A stretch of 64,000 nucleotides of DNA from Streptomyces sp. NBC_01803 (GTDB lineage Bacteria > Actinomycetota > Actinomycetes > Streptomycetales > Streptomycetaceae). The position numbers and the translations under genes are program-made. Where the stretch lies: NCBI RefSeq assembly GCF_035917415.1, contig NZ_CP109073.1, forward strand, positions 2,874,501 through 2,938,500. The letters run 5' to 3'. Below, one piece after another: positions 1-6,517 of the stretch. Numbering within the stretch: position 1 is the stretch's first letter; each line of letters opens with the position of its first letter. The notes under the pieces were generated by a model. It was not told the origin of the DNA, made no database searches, and saw nothing but the letters and a program-made list of their open reading frames with translations.

Positions 1-636
1 CCACCACAGTTGAGCCTTCGGACGGGTCAGCATCGCCGGGGACATCGCCTGCTCCAGCCGGTCGTCCTCGTGCGCGAACGCCTCATCGATCACACCGAGA
101 TCGAGCGGCGGCCCGTGGCCGGCCTTCTCCGTGTTCGAGGTGATCCCCAGCTTCGACCGGGTAGAGGTCCAGATGATCGCCTCGTTGCCGTTGTTCTTCC
201 GCGTGCGGTACTTCCCCGCCAGCGAGCTCGCGTCCAGCGTCTCGATGAACTCGTCTTCCCACCGGGTGCGCGCCATACCGCGCGTCTGCGCCGCGTACAC
301 CACGTTCTGCCGCGTCCACGCCGCGATGCGATGCGTCATCACCCCGAGAATCTGCTGCGTCTTCCCCTGCTGCCGTGGCACCGACAGCCCCACCTCGCGG
401 TAGGCGAACCGGCCCGTCTCCGGGTCGATCTCCAGCGCCACGTCCAAGACGTACTGCTGCCATGGCATCGGCGGGTATCCGAGCTTGGTCATGACCTTCG
501 CGACCCGCGGCCCCAGCGTCTTCCGCTCCGGGCGACGGGGAGTTCCCCACCGGGGCGGGCAGCTCAGCTCCCACAACTCCCGGCACTGGGCGGCGAACTC
601 ACTCGGGGGTGTCCAGGTCTCCGAGGTCATCGTCAT
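1..636 (-). CDS. Phage terminase large subunit, partial (C-terminus outside window)
   Basis: This is the motor ATPase/nuclease that packages phage DNA into the prohead. The frame is open from an ATG at 634-636 to the window edge, giving about 212 residues, so only the ATPase part is present. A Walker A-like PRQQGKT lies near residues 87-93 and a Walker B GVIDEAF near 181-187, with the conserved DEAF-type acidic pair. An ATG two codons downstream (628-630) is an alternative start. The start overlaps the end of the upstream terminase small subunit gene by 38 nt, which is usual for the pair. The nuclease domain and the rest of the late genes must lie to the left of the window. Identification is by motif and context. 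Confidence 0.88.
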   Translation of the reverse strand, partial: MTMTSETWTPPSEFAAQCRELWELSCPPRWGTPRRPERKTLGPRVAKVMTKLGYPPMPWQQYVLDVALEIDPETGRFAYREVGLSVPRQQGKTQQILGVMTHRIAAWTRQNVVYAAQTRGMARTRWEDEFIETLDASSLAGKYRTRKNNGNEAIIWTSTRSKLGITSNTEKAGHGPPLDLGVIDEAFAHEDDRLEQAMSPAMLTRPKAQLWW

Positions 637-844
637 CTTCGGCGGCCCGCCCTTCCAGCAACTGCGCGAGCGTCTGCCGCAACTCCCGGTTCAGCGCGGG
701 CAGCTGCTTGCCCTCCTCCCCGCCACCTGCGTCGATCTCCCGCGCCAGCGTGTACGCCATCTCGGCCAGCGACGGCTCCACGCCGACCAGGTCCCCGAGC
801 TGCGCCACGTCGTCGCGCACCGCAGCCTCAACCGGCCCCGCCAT
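599..844 (-). CDS. Phage terminase small subunit, actinophage type
   Basis: An 81-residue acidic protein directly upstream of, and overlapping, the terminase large subunit gene. It is largely helical by composition, with a central AYTLAREID / ALNRELRQTLAQLL helical stretch and a very acidic C-terminus (DDDDLGDLD). Small terminases recognise the packaging site and load the motor; this short form is common in actinobacterial siphophages. The ATG at 842-844 has a good ribosome binding site (AGGGGGCG). The call rests on position, size and general resemblance, with no diagnostic catalytic residue to check. Confidence 0.7.
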   Translation of the reverse strand: MAGPVEAAVRDDVAQLGDLVGVEPSLAEMAYTLAREIDAGGGEEGKQLPALNRELRQTLAQLLEGRAAEDDDDLGDLDTPE

Positions 845-961
845 GGCGCCCCCTCAAGATCGTTCCCGTGGTGATCGGCTGGGAGAGAGAAAAGAAAAAG
901 CTGGGCACGGGGCTGAGAAATGTCCGATTTCTAAAAATCCCAGGGCCGACGGCCGATCAGA

Positions 962-1249
962 TCACTCCGCGTACCAGTCACGAGACGTCTTCAGCCTCGT
1001 GACCTGCGACAACGGCCGGTCCGACTTCTCGTTGTTGCATTTGCGCCCGCACGTCGGGCAGCCGGTCACGCCGTGGATCGGGGCCATGTTGTCCGGGTCC
1101 AGCCGCGCACCGCCGCGAGCGACGGGAGTGACGTGGTCGACGGCGTCTGAGTCGGGGTGGCCGCAGATGATGCACACGTCGGATTCGGCCAGGACCCGGG
1201 CGCGCATCTTGCGGTAGGCGTAGCTGGTCAGCTCGGTGCGCTTGGCCAT
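962..1249 (-). CDS. HNH endonuclease
   Basis: A 95-residue protein with the HNH fold signature: a CIICG zinc knuckle near residues 27-31, DHVTPVARGG near 38-47 giving the catalytic His, a central Asn region (DPDNMAPIH) and a second zinc knuckle CPTCGRKCN before the final His/Asn positions. Phage HNH proteins beside terminase genes are known to act with terminase during cos-type DNA packaging, and the position here, just upstream of the terminase pair, fits that role. The ATG at 1249 follows a GGGAGG ribosome binding site. A homing-type role is possible but less likely, because the gene does not interrupt another one. Confidence 0.88.
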   Translation of the reverse strand: MAKRTELTSYAYRKMRARVLAESDVCIICGHPDSDAVDHVTPVARGGARLDPDNMAPIHGVTGCPTCGRKCNNEKSDRPLSQVTRLKTSRDWYAE

Positions 1250-1287
1250 CGGCGGCGCCTCCCTCCGGGGCGGCAGGGGGGTGGGGG

Positions 1288-1575
1288 CTACCCGCCGACG
1301 GGAACCAGGTCGCCGTCGGCGGTACGGCGAAGGCGCCCGCCGCAGGCCGTGCAGCAGTGGAGTGCGTCAGGGCCGTCCCGGTGGGTGCCGATGTCGGTGG
1401 TCTCCGGGTGCGGGCAGTGCTCGCGTGCGGCGTCCAGCCCGGTGAGGGTAAGGCCGCAGGTACAACTCGCCGTAACCGGGCCCGCCACGTACTCGGCCCA
1501 GGGGTTGGCGTCCGTCTCGCTGGGCGGGATCAGGATGGCCTCGCGCGTCAAGCGCAGCTCGTGGACGACGGACAT
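1288..1575 (-). CDS. Small Cys/His-rich phage protein, possible zinc binding
   Basis: A 95-residue protein of unknown function read from the ATG that gives MSVVHELRL; the longer frame to 1653 would add a low-quality Arg/Gly leader. It contains paired cysteines in SCTCGLTLTG, a CPHPE motif and CCTACGGRL near the C-terminus, consistent with one or two structural zinc sites. It lies between the HNH nuclease and lipoprotein genes on the same strand. No family can be named from sequence alone. Confidence 0.65.
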   Translation of the reverse strand: MSVVHELRLTREAILIPPSETDANPWAEYVAGPVTASCTCGLTLTGLDAAREHCPHPETTDIGTHRDGPDALHCCTACGGRLRRTADGDLVPVGG

Positions 1576-1674
1576 GGGTCCTGCTCCTCTCGCGGTGTGC
1601 CACGGCCCCGGGAGCCGCACGCTCCCGGGGCCGCTGCTCCCCGTCCACCGCACCAGGTGGTCTGTGATACTCGG

Positions 1675-2073
1675 CTATTCGGCCGGGCAGGTCGCGGCAG
1701 CGACCGGTTCGAACTCGCTCTCCCCGGCAGGCAGGCCGGTGGCGGCGGCGCCGGAGTCGCCGCGGGCGTAACGGCCGTTGGCGAGGCGGTTGTCCGCCGC
1801 CTCAGTGGCGCCGGTTGAGCAGTTGATGTCCACGAAGTAGCCGCCGTCCTCGTCCAGGTCGGCGATCACCGCGTCAAAGACGGCCTCGAGGTCGTCGGCG
1901 GTCTCTACCTCGACGTCGAGGTAGGTCTGGGCGCCGCGGTTGTCGTCACCCGTGACGGTGTATGCGACGTCCTGGTTCGCCTCCGTGTCATCGCTGTCGG
2001 AGCTGCTGCACCCGGTGGCGAGGGCAGCGAGAGCTGCGGCGGCGAGCGCTAAGGCGGTGCGGGTGTGTGTCAT
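1675..2073 (-). CDS. Prophage-encoded secreted lipoprotein
   Basis: A 132-residue protein with a clear lipoprotein signal peptide: positively charged MTHTR, a hydrophobic Ala/Leu core and the lipobox LATGC, with Cys near residue 22 followed by a Ser/Asp-rich linker. The mature part is small and acidic, with two further cysteines that could form a disulfide. It would be anchored outside the cell membrane. A lipoprotein inside a phage early/late boundary is a typical cargo (moron) gene; phage lipoproteins in Gram-positives can exclude superinfecting phage, but nothing in the sequence proves that role here. The function of the mature domain is not recognised. Confidence 0.8.
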   Translation of the reverse strand: MTHTRTALALAAAALAALATGCSSSDSDDTEANQDVAYTVTGDDNRGAQTYLDVEVETADDLEAVFDAVIADLDEDGGYFVDINCSTGATEAADNRLANGRYARGDSGAAATGLPAGESEFEPVAAATCPAE

Positions 2074-2142
2074 GCGGTCAGCATGTCGGCCGGGCGCCGG
2101 GCCCGTTGGCGTCGTGACGGAGATGTGACCGCGCCGGCCGGG

Positions 2143-2877
2143 TCAGGTGAGTGCGGGGGTGATCGCTCGGAGCCGGGTACGGGCGGTTTCGGCGTAGTGG
2201 GCGGATTGCTCGATGCCGATGAAGTTCCTGCCCCCCCTGAGGGCGGCGGCGCCGGTTGTCCCGCTGCCGGCGAAGGGGTCGAGCACGGTGCCGTCCTCGG
2301 GGACGATGCGCACGAGCTGCCGCATGACGTCCTCGGGCTTTTGGGTGATGTGCTGCCGCTGGCTGCCGCGGGGCTGGCTTCCGGTGAAGTGTCCGGGCAG
2401 GTATACCGGGTCGTTGCCCGGGATCATGGCGCCGTTGCTGCCCCAGACGATGAATTCACAGTCCTGCCGCATGCGTCCGGGCTGGGGGCGTGCGGTGGGT
2501 TTGTGCCAGACGGCGATGCCGCGCCAGGTCCATCCTCCGGCCTGGAGGGCGTCGGTGGTGGCGGGGAGCTGGCGCCAGTCGGTGAAGACGAGGGCGGCAC
2601 CGCCGGGGCGGGTGAGGCGGAAGCACTCGGCCAGGAGCAGAGAGAGCCAGTAGCCGTAGGCGCGTTGGTCGCGGTTCTCGCCGGTGAAGTCGCCGAGGTC
2701 GTGGCCGTGGTGGCGTCCGTCGTTGGTGAGGTACTTCTCGCGGGCGGTACGGCTGGTGCGTTCGGTCATCGTGCGTCCGCCGGAGTTGTACGGGGGGTCG
2801 GCGATGACGGCGTCGATGGGGGTGTTGAGGGTGGGCAGGATCAGGAGGGCGTCTCCGTGATGCAGGGTCCAGGTCAT
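2143..2877 (-). CDS. Beta-class DNA N6-adenine / N4-cytosine methyltransferase
   Basis: This enzyme transfers a methyl group from S-adenosylmethionine to the exocyclic amine of A or C in DNA. It is 244 residues long. The catalytic motif IV is DPPY at 27-30 and the SAM-binding motif I, DPFAGSGTT, comes late at about 200-208, the motif order of beta-class enzymes. The segment between, including QHITQKPEDVMRQ, is the conserved pre-motif I region. No restriction nuclease partner is encoded beside it, so it is an orphan phage enzyme, probably protecting phage DNA from host restriction. The target base and site cannot be read from the sequence. Confidence 0.92.
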   Translation of the reverse strand: MTWTLHHGDALLILPTLNTPIDAVIADPPYNSGGRTMTERTSRTAREKYLTNDGRHHGHDLGDFTGENRDQRAYGYWLSLLLAECFRLTRPGGAALVFTDWRQLPATTDALQAGGWTWRGIAVWHKPTARPQPGRMRQDCEFIVWGSNGAMIPGNDPVYLPGHFTGSQPRGSQRQHITQKPEDVMRQLVRIVPEDGTVLDPFAGSGTTGAAALRGGRNFIGIEQSAHYAETARTRLRAITPALT

Positions 2878-2950
2878 GGGCAGCCTCCGGGCAAGTCGCC
2901 TGCGCGGCCGGTGGGCAGCGAGCTAGCCAGTGTGCGGCGGGAGAACAGGC

Positions 2951-2981
2951 GAAGGCCCCTGCCGGGTGCGGCGGGGCCTTC
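2951..2981 (-). terminator. Hairpin between phage genes
   Basis: A perfect 9-bp stem (GAAGGCCCC with GGGGCCTTC) encloses a 13-nt GC-rich loop. It lies in the 181-nt gap between the methyltransferase gene and the upstream coupled genes, all on the minus strand. No T-run follows, so it would be a weak or processing-type terminator. The rest of the gap shows no credible gene. Confidence 0.5.
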
Positions 2982-3058
2982 GGGAGGTTCTGTGTCCGGG
3001 CACGCCGGACTTGCGGCCCAGTGTGCGGCATGATCGCCCGGGACGCAACTACGGGGCG

Positions 3059-3742
3059 TCACGCTGCTGCGGTGGTGAGATGCCAGGTGCGTCCGCAGCG
3101 TCCGCAGACCGCTCCGGGTTCGCCGCCATCGCCGCCTTCGATGGTGATGTCGCCGCCGCAGCCGTCGTGCTGACGCCCGGTTGATGCGCGCCGTCTCGCG
3201 ATGTGGAGGATGCGGTTGGTGGTGATGGCGCAGGCAGCGGCCACGTCGGCGATGAGGCGGCTCTGCGCGGTGTTGAGGGGGCGGAACGGGCCGTCGGTAG
3301 GGCCGTCGAGGCGGGCAAGGAGCCAGGTGGCGGCCTGCACGGCGGTGTTGGTGGTGTGGCCGATGCGCCAGCGGCGGGGGTCTGCGGCGTCGCGGGCGGC
3401 GAGGAGGACGGCCTGGCGGTGGAGGTCGTCGGTCCACCCCTGCCGTGTTGAGGCGTAGATGGGCTGGCGCTGGATCTGGCTGGCGGTGTGGTCGGTCAGC
3501 TCGGTCAGGGTGTCGGTGATCTCGCGCATGGCGTCGAGGACTTCGGGGGCGATGGGGAGCTGGCGGACGTCTCCGGGCCGGCCGTCGCCGAACTCGTCGG
3601 GCTCGCGGAGGCGCTGGATGCCCATAGCGGGGGGCCAGTCGGTGTTCTGCCGGAGGGCGACGGCGTCGCCGAGATCGGGCCAGTGGCGAAGGATGAGCCG
3701 GAGGTTGTCGGCGGCCTGCCGGGTGTCGGTGCGGGCGTTCAT
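3059..3742 (-). CDS. Phage protein with C-terminal zinc-ribbon-like end, unknown function
   Basis: A 227-residue protein from the ATG at 3742, which overlaps the stop of the upstream resolvase gene by four bases (ATGA), indicating translational coupling. The N-terminal two thirds are helical and charged. The C-terminus has CGG, then CGRCGRTWHL, resembling half of a treble-clef or ribbon zinc site. The middle contains an RIGHTTNTAVQAATWLLARL segment that suggests a helical DNA-binding region of WhiB-less type, but no family is recognised. Its place between replication and modification genes suggests a role in DNA metabolism or regulation; this is inference. Confidence 0.75.
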   Translation of the reverse strand: MNARTDTRQAADNLRLILRHWPDLGDAVALRQNTDWPPAMGIQRLREPDEFGDGRPGDVRQLPIAPEVLDAMREITDTLTELTDHTASQIQRQPIYASTRQGWTDDLHRQAVLLAARDAADPRRWRIGHTTNTAVQAATWLLARLDGPTDGPFRPLNTAQSRLIADVAAACAITTNRILHIARRRASTGRQHDGCGGDITIEGGDGGEPGAVCGRCGRTWHLTTAAA

Positions 3743-4353
3743 GCTGCGAGTCCTTCCGTGTCGGGCCACTGGCAGCCGGCCAGGGCGGTGGCGTTGCGTT
3801 CGGGGACGGGGGCGAGGGGGTGGCCGAGGTGGTGCAGGCCGGCGGCGAGGAGGGCGTAGGCGTCGGCGCGGTCGTAGCGGGCGGGGCCGTCGAGTTCGAT
3901 GCCGTACCGGTCGGTGATGGCGGTGCGGACTTCGCCTTTGGAGGCGTTGCCGCGGCCGGTGGCGTACATGGCGCGGTTGGACGGGGGGACGACGGCGTAG
4001 GGGATGCCGCGTTTCCAGCACCAGTGGCGGAGCATGACGCGGAGGCCGGCGAGGTCTTCATGGCGGTGGCGGACGCCGTTGCCGTAGGAGGGCCCTTCGA
4101 AGACGACGAGGTCGGCGTTGCGGATGAAGTCGCCGATGTGGTCGACGAGGTGGGCGAGGCGGGGGTGGCCCTTCAGGTTCTTCGGCCGGACGAAGTCGGT
4201 CCACCCGGCGCCCGCGAGGCCCGTACAGGTCAGGGAAAGATCGGCACCGATGACCAGAGGGGGCGCGGGGGCGACAGTGTTCCCGCCGGGGAGGATCACG
4301 CCGCGCTCGGCGCGGTCGAGGAGGTCCGCGGCGCGGGCGGGTGTGGCGGTCAC
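3739..4353 (-). CDS. RuvC-like Holliday junction resolvase
   Basis: A 204-residue member of the RNase H-fold resolvases. The expected four acidic residues are present in order: D38 in VIGADLS, E86 in VVFEGPSYG, and D161/D164 in RYDRADAYALLAAG. These enzymes cut four-way DNA junctions that arise during recombination and before packaging. It is coupled by four-base overlaps both to the small gene upstream and to the unknown gene downstream, forming one translational unit. It differs from the host RuvC in length and motifs, as phage forms do. Confidence 0.85.
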   Translation of the reverse strand: MTATPARAADLLDRAERGVILPGGNTVAPAPPLVIGADLSLTCTGLAGAGWTDFVRPKNLKGHPRLAHLVDHIGDFIRNADLVVFEGPSYGNGVRHRHEDLAGLRVMLRHWCWKRGIPYAVVPPSNRAMYATGRGNASKGEVRTAITDRYGIELDGPARYDRADAYALLAAGLHHLGHPLAPVPERNATALAGCQWPDTEGLAA

Positions 4354-4568
4354 AGGGACTTCCCTCCCTTGTCGAGGGCGTTCTGGATGAGCGAGGCGCC
4401 GCGGTCGTCGCCGGTCTCCCTCAGGACGTCGCGCAGCTTCTCCATGCCTGCGCGGTCGATCAGGATCTCCGTCCGTCCGAAGGCGTCGGTGTACGCGCGG
4501 GTGTTGATGCCGAGCGCGGCCGGGGTGGCCTTGAAGGCGGCGGGGTCGAAGTCGTCGGGTGGGGTCAC
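4350..4568 (-). CDS. Small phage protein, unknown function
   Basis: A 72-residue acidic protein (MTPPDDFDPAAFKATP) with no recognised domain. Its stop overlaps the start of the RuvC-like gene by four bases, and it lies 12 nt downstream of the DECH-box helicase, so it belongs to the same replication/recombination operon. The conserved-looking core is TEILIDRAGMEKLRDVLRE followed by GASLIQNALD. Confidence 0.65.
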   Translation of the reverse strand: MTPPDDFDPAAFKATPAALGINTRAYTDAFGRTEILIDRAGMEKLRDVLRETGDDRGASLIQNALDKGGKSL

Positions 4569-4579
4569 GGCGGGCTCCT

Positions 4580-6178
4580 TCAGGCGGCGAGGGCGGAGGG
4601 GATGCGTTCGAGAACGCTGGAGACGCGCTTCAGCGCCTGGAGGTCAGCGACTTCGCCGGCGGTGGCGTCGGGCGGGACGGCGATGCGGTGGTACCGGCAC
4701 CAGGCCCGTTGCTTGCCGCTCGGCGGCCTCTCCCTCCAGTTCGCCGAGCGCTGGACGAACGCGGGCGGCGCGAGCTGCCGGGCCTGCTTCTCCGTCCACT
4801 GCATGGCGAACTGGAGCGACGTCTCCAGATCGGGGTTCGGGGCCCGGACGCCTTGGCCGACGTCCCACCTCCGCACCCGGTACATCCCGGGGGTGGCGCC
4901 GCGGATCAGGAAGAGGAACAGCTCGTTGGTGAGCGGGACGAACCAGGTGCCGCTGTCGGTGCGCAGCCAGCGCACGGGCGAGTTGTGGAAGAGGTCGACG
5001 TCCTCCCAGTCGACCTCGCCGAGCGGCTGGTCGGAGGCTTCGGCGTCGGCTGCCTCGCCGAGGGTCCGCCCTTCCTCGACGTCGGCGATCTCCCGCCCGG
5101 TCAGGTCGACGATCGAGGCGAGCTTGTGGCGGGTGGAGGCGCCCATGACGTCGAGGATCAGCGCGTCCTTCTTGCCCTCCCACATCCGCAGCCCGCGGCC
5201 GGCCATCTGGCAGTACAGGCCCGGGGACTTCGTCGGCCGGGCTATGACGACGCACGACGTCCAGGGGGCGTCGAACCCTTCGGTGAGCACCGCGCAGTTC
5301 GTGAGGACCTGGATGTCCCCGGCCTCGTACCACTTCAGGACGGTGGCGCGGCTCTCCTTCGGCATGTCGCCCCAGACAGTGGCCGCGCGTATCCCGGCGT
5401 CGTTCAGGGCGTCGGCCATGGACTGGGCCGTGGCCACGGTGGGGGTGAAGACGACACCGGGCCGGTCGGCGGCGTACTGCTTGTAGGCGCCGGCGACGAC
5501 GCCGGCGGCTCCGGAGTCGTCGAGGGCCTGGGCGAGCTGCCCGTCCTGGAGATCGCCCGCGCGGGTCTTGACCTTGTCGAGGTTGAGGCCCTGGACGACG
5601 ACGCGCTTGCCGCGGACGTCGACGAGGTACTCGGGGATCATGTCGAGGATGTCGAGGGTGAAGACGACCTCTTCCCAGACGTCGGCGAGGCCGCCGTCCT
5701 GCCGGGTCATGGTGGCGGTGAAGCCGGCGGTGGGGATGCCGCGCCAGGCGCCGAAGTGCTCCAGGACGGTCATGTAGGTGGGGGCGGCGGCGTGGTGGCA
5801 CTCGTCGACGATGATCAGGCCGATGTCGCGGATGGCTTCACGGCGCTTGCGGACGGCGAGGGTCTGGATGCTGGCGACGATGACGTCGGCGTCGTGGTGC
5901 TCGTCGCGTTCGGCTTTGACGATGCCGACGCGGAGTCCGGGGGCGACGGCGCGGATCTTGTCGGCGGCCTGCTGGATGAGTTCCTCGCGGTGGGCGATGA
6001 CGAGGGCGCGGCGGCCGTTGAGCGCGGCGAGGATCGCGAGGATCAGGTTGGCGAAGACGACGGTCTTGCCGGCGCCGGTGGGCAGGACGACTGCCAGGCG
6101 GTTGTGGGGGCCCTTCCAGCCGTTGGTGAGCGCGTTGATGGCCTCGGTCTGGTAGGGGCGCGGGGTGAATGCGGGCAT
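4580..6178 (-). CDS. Phage superfamily II DNA helicase (DECH box)
   Basis: A 532-residue ATP-dependent helicase. Motif I PTGAGKT lies at 33-39, the DECH box at 124-127, TAT motif III near 153-155 and motif VI QMAGRGLR at 323-330, so both RecA-like domains are complete. It resembles the phage UvsW/RadD-like helicases that remodel forks and recombination intermediates. The ATG at 6178 is preferred; a longer frame reaches 6271 but runs into the repeat-rich intergenic region. It is the first gene downstream of the GTACGC repeat cluster and heads the coupled genes that follow. Confidence 0.9.
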   Translation of the reverse strand: MPAFTPRPYQTEAINALTNGWKGPHNRLAVVLPTGAGKTVVFANLILAILAALNGRRALVIAHREELIQQAADKIRAVAPGLRVGIVKAERDEHHDADVIVASIQTLAVRKRREAIRDIGLIIVDECHHAAAPTYMTVLEHFGAWRGIPTAGFTATMTRQDGGLADVWEEVVFTLDILDMIPEYLVDVRGKRVVVQGLNLDKVKTRAGDLQDGQLAQALDDSGAAGVVAGAYKQYAADRPGVVFTPTVATAQSMADALNDAGIRAATVWGDMPKESRATVLKWYEAGDIQVLTNCAVLTEGFDAPWTSCVVIARPTKSPGLYCQMAGRGLRMWEGKKDALILDVMGASTRHKLASIVDLTGREIADVEEGRTLGEAADAEASDQPLGEVDWEDVDLFHNSPVRWLRTDSGTWFVPLTNELFLFLIRGATPGMYRVRRWDVGQGVRAPNPDLETSLQFAMQWTEKQARQLAPPAFVQRSANWRERPPSGKQRAWCRYHRIAVPPDATAGEVADLQALKRVSSVLERIPSALAA

Positions 6179-6224
6179 GGCTCTACCTCGATCCGGAGGC
6201 GGGGATTTGGTGGCTGGGCGGGGC

Positions 6225-6497
6225 GGTACGCGGTGCGTACCGCTGCGTACCGGGTGCGTACCAGGGGCCATAAAGGCTTTGACCTGCTATTTCTCTTAGA
6301 AATAGAGGGGTGGTACGCAAGGTACGCAGAAACAGACCCCTAGATACGTGTGCGCACACGCGCACGCGCACGCCCACACACGCACGCCCGAGGGGTGTCT
6401 GTTCGGTGCCAGTGCGTACCGCGTACCGGCCCCCCTCTACAGGGGGTGTGACCTGCTGAAACGCTCTCCGAAGGGTGGTACGCGCCGACTGCGTACC
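6225..6497. repeat. Iteron-like cluster of GCGTACC / GGTACGC heptamers
   Basis: Ten exact copies of a 7-bp word occur in 273 bp. In GGTACGC orientation they start at 6225, 6312, 6321 and 6477. In GCGTACC orientation they start at 6235, 6245, 6256, 6414, 6421 and 6491. Three neighbours are spaced 10 and 11 bp apart, one helical turn. The array fills the gap between the primase-helicase and DECH-helicase genes and surrounds an AT-rich patch. Such geometry is typical of replication origins bound by an initiator, or of multimeric operators. Which protein binds cannot be told. Confidence 0.8.
6287..6305. promoter_or_regulatory. Perfect AT-rich palindrome
   Basis: Eight-base arms CTATTTCT and AGAAATAG flank the 3-nt spacer CTT. 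It is strikingly AT-rich for this genome and sits at the centre of the heptamer cluster, between the left group (6225-6262) and the pair at 6312-6327. It could be an operator for a dimeric regulator or a cruciform/unwinding element. Confidence 0.6.
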
Positions 6498-6517
6498 ACC
6501 TGCGCCCGGGGTGAGGT

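Larger units (their letters stand above)
6179..6517. other. 339-bp non-coding region, candidate phage replication origin / operator
   Basis: No credible gene lies here; the open frames are low-quality. It holds the heptamer cluster, an AT-rich stretch around 6270-6305, a pyrimidine/CACGCGCACG-like run at 6345-6388, and two copies of TGACCTGCT (6280-6288 and 6449-6457), each downstream of heptamer copies. Promoters for the DECH helicase operon should also be in the left half. The combination of repeated sites, AT-rich DNA and flanking helicase genes is what an origin looks like; the function is inferred. Confidence 0.55.

Noticed and set aside
962..1249. HNH gene as a homing endonuclease in an intron
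   Set aside because: It does not interrupt any gene and lies in the usual place of packaging-associated HNH proteins.
6345..6388. CACACGCGCACGCGCACG-like run as a possible CRISPR or satellite array
   Set aside because: The units are 2-6 bp, irregular and without spacers; it is simple-sequence DNA, and no CRISPR array was found anywhere in the window.
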